Origin: Meira nashicola
Taxonomy: Eukaryota > Basidiomycota > Exobasidiomycetes > Exobasidiales > Brachybasidiaceae
Assembly: GCA_001600355.1 (NCBI GenBank)
Contig: BCJU01000001.1
Location: forward strand, 2,005,178 to 2,069,177
Length of the DNA stretch: 64,000 nt
Reading direction: 5' to 3'
Both the position numbers and the translations under genes were made by a program. Below the pieces are notes generated by a model, which did not search any database, was not told where the DNA came from, and saw only the letters and a program-made list of their open reading frames with translations. Shown here piece after piece: positions 48,861-58,025 of the stretch; the first letter of the stretch is position 1, and every line of letters begins with the position of its first letter.

Positions 48861-50393
48861 TTAAGCTAAATTGGGGAATTGCTTCTTGCATCGAGCAACA
48901 ATCTTCTTTACGTCTTGACTTCTGGCACGAGTGGTGATCAAGAGTGCGTCCGGAGTATCTACAACCACAACGTCATCCACACCAAGACAAGCAACCGTTC
49001 TTCCTGCAGCTGGAACGATCAAACCACCAGCCTGAGATTCGGTGAGAACCAAAGATGCATCACCCAAAATACGTGCTTCTCCTTTTTCAGCGGGAATCAA
49101 GTCTGCCAAAGAAGAGAAATCTCCAACGTCATCCCAACCGAAAGTGGCAGGAATGACGGCAACTTTACCTGCTTTTGCTGCAGGTTCAGCAACGGCGTGA
49201 TCGATGGCAATTTTGGGTAAAGTTGGCCAAATATCTTGTAATGCTTTTGCACGTTGACCTCCAACGTCCCAAGCATCAGCGATTTTCATCAAACCTTCGT
49301 GCAATTCTGGAACACTGGCTTTAAGAAGGTTCAATAGAGTCTTTGCTTTCACAACAAACATACCACCGTTCCATCTGTAATTACCAGTTGCCAAATAAGC
49401 ACTAGCTGTACGAGCGTCTGGCTTTTCCTTGAATTCGGTTACGATACGGGCATTAGGTGCTTTTTCAACGTTCAAAGGAGATCCGAGTTTGATATAACCG
49501 AATCCGGTTGAAGGATGAGAAGGAGCGATACCGATAGTGACCAAATAACCTGCTTTTGCGACTGCTACAGCTTCACGCACTGCTGATTCGAATGCATCAC
49601 GACCTGAGATAATATGATCAGCAGCGAATGAACCTAAAACAGCTTCTGGATCACGTTTCAAGAGTACTGCAGCTGCCAAACCGATAGCTGCCATAGATTC
49701 TTTGGGAGAAGGTTCGGCTAAAACGTTGCTATCGGGTAGATCGGGTAATTGATCCAAAACACCATCTACATGAGCATCACCTGTGACGATGATCATTTGA
49801 CGTGCACCACTGAGAGGCAATAAACGATCCCAAGTGCTTTGCAGTAATGTTCTTCCTTGTCCAACTAAATCCAACAAGAATTTTGGATAACTTTCTCTAC
49901 TCAAAGGCCATAAACGTGTTCCCGCACCACCTGCAGGAACCACACACCACATATTCAAATCTGGCTCTTTTGCTAAGATCGGAGCAGGTTGAGCAGCAAC
50001 GCCATTGACTAATTGAGCTAGATGGGCAGGAGTAGTGCTGCTAGGAATGGAAGCCAGTAATTTGTCAGGAGAAGAGGAACGAATACTTCTGCTGGAAAGT
50101 TGTCTTGCGATAGGACGAGGTCTGATGTGAGGAGAGGGAGCAGGAGACATGCCAGAATTGCGATCTTCGATTGTGTCCATACGAATGTGTAAGCGTGATA
50201 ACTCTCTTTGCATATCAGAAATACCATTCAAGATTTGAGCCAAAGCGGATCGATCATCCGAATTTGAAGTTGGCGCTCCTCCTGAAGGTGAATCCGTCCT
50301 TCTAGCACTTGCAGGATTCAAGAATCGCAACGCATTTGTGCTATCGGTGCTACTGCCACCCTCTAGGGAGCTGAAGTCTTGTGAAGATGCCAT
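48861..50393 (-). CDS. Bacterial-type mannose-1-phosphate guanylyltransferase (ManC-like)
   Basis: 510 residues. The first about 145 are Ser/Pro-rich with one short helix (ALAQILNGISDMQRELSRL). From 148 runs a complete nucleotidyltransferase: VVPAGGAGTRLWPLSRESYP (signature GG-G-R-L, with Lys after it), EPSPKESMAAIGLAAAVL, GSFAADHIISG, GIAPSHPSTGFGYIKLG, EFKEKPDARTASAYLATGNY, WNGGMFVV, and VIPATFGWDDVGDFSSL. It ends with VDDVVVVDTPDALLITTRAR and QDVKKIVARCKK. The enzyme makes GDP-mannose from GTP and mannose 1-phosphate. The usual fungal enzyme (Psa1/Mpg1) is a shorter hexapeptide-repeat protein; this one follows the actinobacterial ManC pattern motif by motif, while no isomerase domain follows. 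See findings for transfer. Confidence 0.88.
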   Translation of the reverse strand: MASSQDFSSLEGGSSTDSTNALRFLNPASARRTDSPSGGAPTSNSDDRSALAQILNGISDMQRELSRLHIRMDTIEDRNSGMSPAPSPHIRPRPIARQLSSRSIRSSSPDKLLASIPSSTTPAHLAQLVNGVAAQPAPILAKEPDLNMWCVVPAGGAGTRLWPLSRESYPKFLLDLVGQGRTLLQSTWDRLLPLSGARQMIIVTGDAHVDGVLDQLPDLPDSNVLAEPSPKESMAAIGLAAAVLLKRDPEAVLGSFAADHIISGRDAFESAVREAVAVAKAGYLVTIGIAPSHPSTGFGYIKLGSPLNVEKAPNARIVTEFKEKPDARTASAYLATGNYRWNGGMFVVKAKTLLNLLKASVPELHEGLMKIADAWDVGGQRAKALQDIWPTLPKIAIDHAVAEPAAKAGKVAVIPATFGWDDVGDFSSLADLIPAEKGEARILGDASLVLTESQAGGLIVPAAGRTVACLGVDDVVVVDTPDALLITTRARSQDVKKIVARCKKQFPNLA

Positions 50394-51594
50394 CTTGATG
50401 GTAGTCTTCTTACCCTACTTGCGGAAGTGTTGCGCGATTATAAATTTCTCTCAAAGTGATTAAACCTTTTGCAAAAGGCAAAGAGGGAAGAAAGAAGATG
50501 ATGGTGATGGAAGATGAATTGAACGTCAAAATTGTTTTTGTGTACTTTGCTCACTTCTGAAACACCTAGTTTTGTTCTAGATATTTGCAAGATGTACATA
50601 CAGGTACATACGTATAAGCTGCACATGTAAAACGTCTTAAATTCTTTTCGAATGCCGCCATAATATGCAGTAGTTGGAACTTGGAACGACAGAGATTGTG
50701 CTGTTGTAATTGCCTTGGCGTGTTGCATTTTACGTGTTGCTTTCCGTTATTCTGAAGCGGATAAACGCGGCCCTACTGCGACATACTCTACATAGCTTTC
50801 TTCCTGGGTTTCTTCATGAAGGCCTGGGTTTAGCAATAAGCATTTGTTGCTGATTTGTGTGTGTTGTTGCGTTCGGCAATGCAGTCGAAAAAGAAAACGC
50901 GTCTTGCATACATAAGGCGACATTTTCCATATGCTCAAAACAGAAGAAGTGTCTCAGAGATCAATAACTGTGATACCGCCTAAAAAGTTTACATTTGATT
51001 GAACCAAAGTGAACGTGCTCGATATGTTGATAAGGTTGTATGCGGTTTCACAGATTTTGAAATAGCTGAGAAGATGGCTATCACAAGGTTTTTTGACCTT
51101 ATTATCTCATTCACATTCATTTATCGATAAGAAGTCAATATCGGATCCGGATCTAAGTTCGTGGTCCATGATTTGGTGAGATTACGCTAATCAAGGGTTC
51201 TATGAGTTTAATTGATGATTCGATAGACGCTAGCCATAGTAGTCTGTATGTACACTTTGTTGATTTGCATGTGGTTTTTACGTTGCTGTTGCTGCTATCA
51301 TCATAGCTTTTCCTATCTTTATGGTGAATTTGAAACATATAATTGTATAAATAGGTATCTTGATTAGTGAAAACATTCATAGCAATCTTTTTTGTCAATG
51401 CAGCAGATGGTCAACACGTTTGACCAATCAGTTTGACTGTTTTATACATTGTTCTCGGTTTCGCTAGTAAGAAGCGGTAATTCACACTTTTTATTTATTC
51501 GCGGCCTGTACATGTACCATTTACCGAACCACTCTCGTGTGTTATCTGTACGTTGCAATGTCCACAATTTTTATTTCTCTAAAATGGGAAGATG
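50394..51594. other. 1.2-kb upstream region of the ManC-like gene without a supported gene
   Basis: AT-rich, with short scattered frames only (longest 96 codons). It includes the ManC-like gene's promoter and the 3' flank of the secreted-peptide gene. No tRNA or repeat was recognised. Confidence 0.35.
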
Positions 51595-51989
51595 TCAGAA
51601 TTCGTTTCTCTGTTTATTTTGGTATTCACGAGCGCTCACACAAGCAGTATTTGCTACTTCGACAGTAATTCCTACACATACGATTGCCTGGATATGTACC
51701 ATCAATATATGTGATTGTATCAGTCAAGGCTTCTTATACTTTTAGCATATATATTATAACTCACAGCACACCTTTGATGATCAGCATCTGGATGAACTTG
51801 AGCTTTACGTCTATGTGAAATTGAAAATGCTTCGGGAAGAGATGTTGAGGATATAGCATTATGTTTTATTGTTTAATATCACTCACCTCTACGATAGAGA
51901 CCCTTTGACTCGAAATAGTCTTCATCGTATCCCTGGCTGTATATTTCACAAATCAAGACCGTGAATAAGAAAAAGCATGAGAGCTTCAT
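51595..51989 (-). CDS. Cryptic three-exon gene for a small secreted peptide precursor
   Basis: Proposed exons 51989-51887, 51829-51765 and 51687-51595 give 86 residues, ending TGA. Intron 1 (57 nt) starts GTGAGT and ends CCGAAG; intron 2 (77 nt) starts GTGAGT, has a CTGAT-type branch and ends ATCCAG. The start codon context is ACCATGA. The N-terminus, MKLSCFFLFTVLICEIYSQG, is a signal peptide. An acidic stretch (YDEDYFESKGLY) leads to RR, then SISHRR, both possible Kex2-type cuts, and a Cys-containing end (QRCAAIVCVG ... NTACVSAR) with three Cys. An alternative intron-1 acceptor (51811-51812, ACATAG) moves the frame and gives a shorter protein. Each exon is short, so the model rests on splice sites and the signal peptide; no family is recognised. 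Confidence 0.42.
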
Positions 51990-53063
51990 GGTGCGTGCTT
52001 CTTTAAGAGAATATTGGAGAGGTTAAGCATCTTGCTACTTTTATTTGATTTCCAACACTGAAATCAAAACAAAGAAAAGCATATAATTGTTTTTGGCTTT
52101 AATGAAATATTGGGCAAAGGGTTCATCTGTTTTTGCATTTCAGTAAAATTGTGACTACAACTTATTAAGCTTCTATATCTTCCGACTTAATCCGAGCAAT
52201 AAAATTTCGCTTAAAGTGTCCCACAAAATAAAATTTAACACAGCTTTGCAATACAATGCTTTAAGTTTCGGAACTATATATTGATTTATTAAATGAATAA
52301 AGAAAACACCGCTTTTACGTACAGGGTAGAAAATGAAAGCGGATATAAGATGCAAATGAGCTGTTCGCTGAAATCTTTTCGTTAAACGAATCATACATTT
52401 TTGCTGATGTGGTCTACATATATGATATGCTAGGTTAGGATCGATATTTTGCGTGATTGAGGGGGCTGAGGATGACATCAATTTAGCACGTGATATTAGT
52501 CATTTTCGCGTCGCGCCAGAGCGTTGCAAGATTTATCTGGTTGTGTTGACTAGGGAATCAGATTCGACGCGAGCGTGTGCATAGTCTACATACAGAGAGC
52601 AACATATGTATGTAAGCATAGACTAACCTTACACTGTACGCGTAAAATCAAAACAACACTTTTTGCATGCAGAGAAAAAAAATCCAAGCTTGGATTATGT
52701 TTGTTACCCATTTCATTAAACGCGCGCCCTTTGTGCGCGGGAGCAACGTGCTTTATATTTTCCCTCCACGGTTTTGTGTGCGTATATGCGTGCGTGCGTG
52801 TTAAACAGACCAACAGTTGTGTGTGTGTTGGATGATTGATTAGGTGCATTGAAGATCTAGCATTTACGAACGATCATCATCATCATCAACATACTTTTTT
52901 AAAACCTTTGACGATAGGAACTTATTCGAACAGTGGAGAGGGCGAAATTTGGTGGTCGATCGAAAGCATCTAGACTCTTTAAAAGTTTCTCTTTTGTCTT
53001 TCAATCGGTCGGATTAGGGGCAAGTCGTTCATAGCATTTTTAGTGATTGAGAGTCTTTTCATC
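51990..53063. promoter_or_regulatory. BRN1 upstream region with palindromes
   Basis: 1.07 kb without a supported gene; a 102-codon minus-strand frame at 52173-52481 was rejected. AATCCAAGCTTGGATT at 52681-52696 is a perfect 16-bp palindrome. CGCGCGCCCTTTGTGCGCG at 52721-52739 can form a GC-rich stem. A TG-rich stretch is at 52775-52830 and an ATC repeat at 52873-52887. Confidence 0.45.
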
Positions 53064-56000
53064 ATGGCTATCTCTGTGAATACTTCACGAAATCCATCCA
53101 CTTCTTCAAATCCGGCCGCAATCGCTGCTTCTTCCAATAATTCTTCTTCTTCACGAATACGATTACCTTCTTCCGCTGCAACTTTACCTTCTTCTCCTAC
53201 GATCTCAGGAGCAAAAGCTGAATCTAGTCGCGTGCTCAGCGCAAGGCAGAGTAACGGAAGTACAAATAAACGTATCTTTTCACAAAGATCGGATCATAGA
53301 AGTAACGAAAACGTAGGAAATAGAACAACGTCAAAAAGTATCGATAAACAAAACATTCATAGAAGAACATCTGACCTTCCAAAAACAAACAACGCTCCTT
53401 TAGCATCTATTACCAACAGAAGTGCTTCATCTTCTTACGACGACGAAATGCAATCATCACGAAGAATGCCGACCGCTTCAGGTGCTGCAATTGCAGCTGC
53501 TTTACATGCTTCAGATGAGACAAGCAATGATACGGGCGATGGATCCTCAGATCGCATTCATGCTCCTCGCTCATCACAAGGTACAAATCGATCAATCAGC
53601 AATCGCATTCCTTCTGCTTTGCGTAGATTACCACCTGGAGGAAGTCGAATAGCCTCAAGAACGATTATGCCTTCAGGTGCATATCCAGGCACAGATCCTG
53701 CTATGCCGTCCAGCAGCTCTTCCCATCAATCTGGTTCTTCGATGCGTTCTGCTCCGACTGCTTTAGCACGCGCAAATGGAAGGAGAAGTTTGGGTGCGAC
53801 CTTAAATGCCGCTGCTACAGGAGGTGCTGCCCAACACGATCGTGATGGAAGGGAATTGAATAAGCTCACAGTAGACAGTACCAGTTTCGAAGAGTGGATG
53901 AAAATGGCAACGGACAACAAAATTAATGCAACCAATACATGGAATTTTGCTCTGATCGATTATTTCCATGATATGTCTTTATTGAAAAGTGACAACGGAG
54001 ATGGCTCGATCAACTTTCAAAAAGCATCGTGTACTCTAGATGGATGTGTGAAGGTGTGGACCTCACGCGTAGACAGTGTTGTTGTTGAAACAGGAAAGCT
54101 CTTGAGTGGTTTACAAGATGACGGCAAAGAGGCAAACACACGAGGTGGGCGTGGTCGCAATGCGGACGACGAAGAAGGCGAAGGCGAAGAAGATGTGGAT
54201 GGAAGTGGCCAAAAGAAAAAGAAAGCAAGGTCGAAAGAACCAACATTGGTCAAATCTTTCAATCAATTAGCAGTCAAGAAGCTTGATCTCGAATTCACAG
54301 TCGATCCGTTATTCAAAAAGACCAGTGCGGATTTCGATGAAGGTGGTGCAGGAGGTTTATTGATGAATCATCTTGGTGTCGATTCGAAAGCACGCGTCGT
54401 ATTCGACGCCAGTGATGTTCCTGGCCAAGATGATGTGGAAGAAGGTGAGACACCCGTCGTCGTCGAAGATGAAGATGTACAATCCGAATTTGATCAAGAA
54501 GATGAAGGCGACATGACAGAGACCGAACAAACTTCAAAAAGTGATCGAAATGGGGACTTTATTGATTTAACCAAAATTCGATCGAAGCTTTTCGGTCAAA
54601 ATGATTTTGCGATCGGACAGGAAGATGCACTCGGTACACTTTTAACAGAAATGACCGTTTGTCCCACATTTGCTAGTTTCCGATTTGCTCCAGATGACAA
54701 TACACCATTTTCCGCCCTTATGGCGGATAACGAAAATGGATCCACAACCAACGCTCCCACTTTTGGATTTGACACAATGGCGCAATCCAACACATGGGAA
54801 GATGAGCCGATGAATGATGGAGCTGTATTTGATGATGGAATGGATGATGCATTTGGCGAAATCGGTGGAGGTGCGATGAACGGTCTTTATGCAGGATCCG
54901 CTGAGCCATTTGATTATCAAGAGGCTACATTTGATGACGGAGAGGAAGGTGGTAACTTCTTTACCGGCGAAGGATCTGTTCAACCACGTGGACCACCCGA
55001 CTTTTCATCTTTACAAGGTATACTCAACAATTCATCTGATCAACTATTCGAAGGTGATGACTTTTTCGGATATTTCGATCAAAAGATGTCCAAGAATTGG
55101 GCAGGACCTGAACACTGGAAGATGCGTAATGTGATAGCATCAACAACTGGAGGAGCTAATGCTGCAAACGGAGGCGCACCAGAGAAATCTGCTCGAAAAC
55201 AGAAAGAGCCTTTCGTCATTGATTTTACGTCATCAGATGGTGCAGTGACATCCAAGGAGCTATTCGAAACAGGAAGGGGACAAGCAGGTACACTTTTACC
55301 TGCATCGAGGGATTCTGATGATCTATACTTGTTGCCAGAAGATCGTCATTTTTCCAGCAAGCAACTCTTACGACTATTCATCAAACCACGTGCCATGTTG
55401 AATCCTCGTAGACACGGACAAATGCTCGACGAACGTGCGGCAATGCGAACGGATGCAGAAGCCGATTACTGGATTCAAGCTGCAGCACAAAATGGCGGAC
55501 TTGAAGGACAAGGCGGAGCAGGACTTGGATTCGATGATGGAGATGATGCTGGAATGCCTGAAGTGCCATTTGATACGCAATTTTTCCATGAAGATGATGA
55601 TGGAGGATTCGATCCGATGGGCGAAGCAACAGAAAATGCTCTAGCTCTTGAACCCGAAGATGAAGAAGAATTGGCAACACAAGCCTTGAAGAGAATTCGA
55701 CCTGAATTTGTCAATTATGCAAAGAAAGCAAAACGGGTTGATGTTCGTAAACTGAAAGATAACATTTGGCGTGAATTGGCGATCTTTGCAGGGGAAGATG
55801 AGGAAGAAGATCCAGAGACTAGTGCTGAACAAAGTGGATCTGGAATGGGTGACGAGAGCGGTCGTCATTCAACACCTAAACCTGGTGATACTATGGACTT
55901 GGACAAATCAGCCCTTGTCAAACGTGATCCTACCGATCCACGTTCGTTTGATGCAGTACTATCTGGCTTACGCAAGTTATACCCTAAAGACAGGATGGAT

Positions 56001-56297
56001 GAAATTAGTACTTCATTCTGCTTTATTTGCTTGTTACATTTAGCCAACGAAGAAGGATTACGAATTCAAACTGGATCGAACGATTTATCAATGTTAGCCG
56101 GAAAGGTGATCGTCGAAGATGAAGAAGATGACGAAGATGCGATGGATATTCCTGAGCGTTTACGTAATGTAAAAAGAACATCTCAAACGCCTTTCGATGA
56201 TGTACTCTTTGATGAAGAAGATCCAGACCAATATCGTGTCGGATATCTAGGACAATTGAGTATCGCAAAGGATCCAACGGCTGGGAGAAGTGCGTAA
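53064..56297 (+). CDS. BRN1: Condensin subunit 2, Brn1/CAP-H (kleisin)
   Basis: A 1077-residue frame; the first seven codons of the open frame precede the only suitable ATG at 53064. Residues 1 to about 270 are Ser/Arg-rich. The Barren family region starts SFEEWMKMATDNKINATNTW with NFALIDYFHDMSLLKSD, then INFQKASCTLDGCVKVWTSRVDSV. Later segments include LVKSFNQLAVKKLDLEFTVDPLFKKT, IVEDEEDDEDAMDIPE, and the C-terminal SFCFICLLHLANEEGL region that binds the Smc4 head. CAP-H links the Smc2 and Smc4 heads and recruits the two HEAT subunits for mitotic compaction. The protein is longer than yeast Brn1 (754) through acidic inserts. It converges on the dehydratase gene (143 bp). Confidence 0.93.
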   Translation: MAISVNTSRNPSTSSNPAAIAASSNNSSSSRIRLPSSAATLPSSPTISGAKAESSRVLSARQSNGSTNKRIFSQRSDHRSNENVGNRTTSKSIDKQNIHRRTSDLPKTNNAPLASITNRSASSSYDDEMQSSRRMPTASGAAIAAALHASDETSNDTGDGSSDRIHAPRSSQGTNRSISNRIPSALRRLPPGGSRIASRTIMPSGAYPGTDPAMPSSSSSHQSGSSMRSAPTALARANGRRSLGATLNAAATGGAAQHDRDGRELNKLTVDSTSFEEWMKMATDNKINATNTWNFALIDYFHDMSLLKSDNGDGSINFQKASCTLDGCVKVWTSRVDSVVVETGKLLSGLQDDGKEANTRGGRGRNADDEEGEGEEDVDGSGQKKKKARSKEPTLVKSFNQLAVKKLDLEFTVDPLFKKTSADFDEGGAGGLLMNHLGVDSKARVVFDASDVPGQDDVEEGETPVVVEDEDVQSEFDQEDEGDMTETEQTSKSDRNGDFIDLTKIRSKLFGQNDFAIGQEDALGTLLTEMTVCPTFASFRFAPDDNTPFSALMADNENGSTTNAPTFGFDTMAQSNTWEDEPMNDGAVFDDGMDDAFGEIGGGAMNGLYAGSAEPFDYQEATFDDGEEGGNFFTGEGSVQPRGPPDFSSLQGILNNSSDQLFEGDDFFGYFDQKMSKNWAGPEHWKMRNVIASTTGGANAANGGAPEKSARKQKEPFVIDFTSSDGAVTSKELFETGRGQAGTLLPASRDSDDLYLLPEDRHFSSKQLLRLFIKPRAMLNPRRHGQMLDERAAMRTDAEADYWIQAAAQNGGLEGQGGAGLGFDDGDDAGMPEVPFDTQFFHEDDDGGFDPMGEATENALALEPEDEEELATQALKRIRPEFVNYAKKAKRVDVRKLKDNIWRELAIFAGEDEEEDPETSAEQSGSGMGDESGRHSTPKPGDTMDLDKSALVKRDPTDPRSFDAVLSGLRKLYPKDRMDEISTSFCFICLLHLANEEGLRIQTGSNDLSMLAGKVIVEDEEDDEDAMDIPERLRNVKRTSQTPFDDVLFDEEDPDQYRVGYLGQLSIAKDPTAGRSA

Positions 56298-56440
56298 AGG
56301 TAAATAAATACTCTAATCTTTGTACAATTATCAGGTTAAATGGTTGATCAAGATGCTTTTCAATTTATACAATGCTTTTTGCAAAACACATTCATACGCA
56401 TGTACAATAACCGTTGAAGTTCGTACATAAAACAATTTTC

Positions 56441-57751
56441 TCATGCTTTCGATTGAGATGTGATTGTCGCTTCCATAATAATTTGACCATCAGGTTTCAC
56501 TGCTACGACGGTATGTTTATGTTCGTTATCAGCAGAAGGTTCATTCGAGTTAGATTGTTGAATGCCTATCCAATATGGTTGTTCAGCATAAATTGGTCTC
56601 TTTGCTCGATAATCGACACTTTTTAAGACTTGTTTCTTCTCTTTCGGATTTGCATCAATAAATTCACCTTTTTCGTTTAAATGCCAACCTGCAATCTCTC
56701 TTCCCCATTTACGAACCAATAAACTTAAATTTAAAGGTCCATGAACTACAATTCCTTTATGACCTTCAACTTGTTGAGCCCAAGGAGGAGAAAGATGAAT
56801 AGCATGTGCGTTAAAGGTAAGAGCAGAATATCTGAATAGATTAGCAGGTGTTTGATATTGCAGAGTAGGATAAAGTAAACCTTCTGGTGGACTCAAAGAA
56901 GACAAGTCAGGTTTAGCTGTAATGGCGACACTATTTTGAGGTTCAGCGTTGGAAGAAGTTGGTAAAGCACGTTGAAAGATCCAAGATCTTCTATCGTTAA
57001 ATAATGTTGTATCTTTATGAATGCCAAATTCCTTACGAACCCAAACAAGAATCATCTCTCCTCCATTCGATAACTTTTTCAATTCTGCTTCTTCAACGAA
57101 CGTACGTTCCCACATTCGATCGCCAATACGCATTTGATGACCTTTATCCTTGCCCAACCATTCCATCTTTCCGCCAGCCCACATTCTACGTGTAAATATT
57201 CCACCTGGAGGATTAAAAGTTGTATCTGATCCATCATCTCCCAAAGAAGAAGAAGAAACACGAGGAGTAAAGAAGACAAGATGTTCGGTCGGTCTAATAA
57301 TTGATTGAGCTGCAATTCCATTTGCTAAAATTCCACTAAGTTCAGCTTTTTTACCAGTCAGTATATCTTCTTCATTTTCACGTAATTCAGCTTCATATTC
57401 TATTCCACTTTGTCCTTTTGCTGTTTTTCCATCACCTAAACCCAAAGGAAGCATACTCGATTCTGTAATTCGTAAAAGATGAATTTGATTAGCGTCTAAC
57501 TTTTGATAATAAGTTGAAACTGGCAACTGTTCATTTGATGATTGAGAATTTGCAAAACGTTTTTTAAATCCATTCAATGCTTCAATTGCTTCTTTTGATG
57601 CCCATTCTTCTATATTTTGTGAATTTGTTCCTTCCTTTGTGGACAAGGAACGAATTGAATTGCTCACCGTTGAACTTATCAAAGCTTTACTGTTAGGATA
57701 GAGACCAGCTCTGAGTCCTGAATGGACATGTTTGACTAAAAGCCGATTCAT
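56441..57751 (-). CDS. Mitochondrial hot-dog-fold dehydratase, Htd2/mesaconyl-C4-CoA hydratase-like
   Basis: 436 residues from MNRLLVKHVHSGLRAGLYP; 19 more in-frame codons lie upstream but the chosen start gives a clean Arg/Ser mitochondrial presequence. MRIGDRMWERTFVEE resembles the substrate-binding start of the N-terminal hot-dog. The C-terminal part has LFRYSALTFNAHAIHLSP and GHKGIVVHGPLNLSLL, the family's conserved hydratase motif with its His. The family includes yeast Htd2, the 3-hydroxyacyl-thioester dehydratase of mitochondrial fatty-acid synthesis, and fungal proteins named mesaconyl-C4-CoA hydratase. Yeast Htd2 is about 280 residues; this protein is about 150 longer. It lies head-to-tail with the unknown 1065-residue gene, whose stop is 274 bp upstream of this start. 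Confidence 0.8.
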   Translation of the reverse strand: MNRLLVKHVHSGLRAGLYPNSKALISSTVSNSIRSLSTKEGTNSQNIEEWASKEAIEALNGFKKRFANSQSSNEQLPVSTYYQKLDANQIHLLRITESSMLPLGLGDGKTAKGQSGIEYEAELRENEEDILTGKKAELSGILANGIAAQSIIRPTEHLVFFTPRVSSSSLGDDGSDTTFNPPGGIFTRRMWAGGKMEWLGKDKGHQMRIGDRMWERTFVEEAELKKLSNGGEMILVWVRKEFGIHKDTTLFNDRRSWIFQRALPTSSNAEPQNSVAITAKPDLSSLSPPEGLLYPTLQYQTPANLFRYSALTFNAHAIHLSPPWAQQVEGHKGIVVHGPLNLSLLVRKWGREIAGWHLNEKGEFIDANPKEKKQVLKSVDYRAKRPIYAEQPYWIGIQQSNSNEPSADNEHKHTVVAVKPDGQIIMEATITSQSKA

Positions 57752-58025
57752 GATGAATGCTGTTGAATAGTTTGTGATGGTTTGTTTGAAAAGAATGGCT
57801 CCCCACAATTAAGCTCAAACAACACATGCACACATGCATACAACAAACTGTGGAGGATTGAATGAGGTGCAACGCGAGACTTTTTCTTTCGGAAATAAGC
57901 TTTGAATGCCCGCATATCCGAGTAAAGCCGCTTATCAGACCTTGTGTACGAACAGATATTTTGATGAAAAAGAATACAGAGAGGCTTATCAATACAATAT
58001 TAAGAAAAGACAAGATTATCAAAGA

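Noticed and set aside
52173..52481. Minus-strand frame of 102 codons in the BRN1 upstream region
   Set aside because: No domain, no signal peptide, and composition like the AT-rich surroundings; nothing supports translation.
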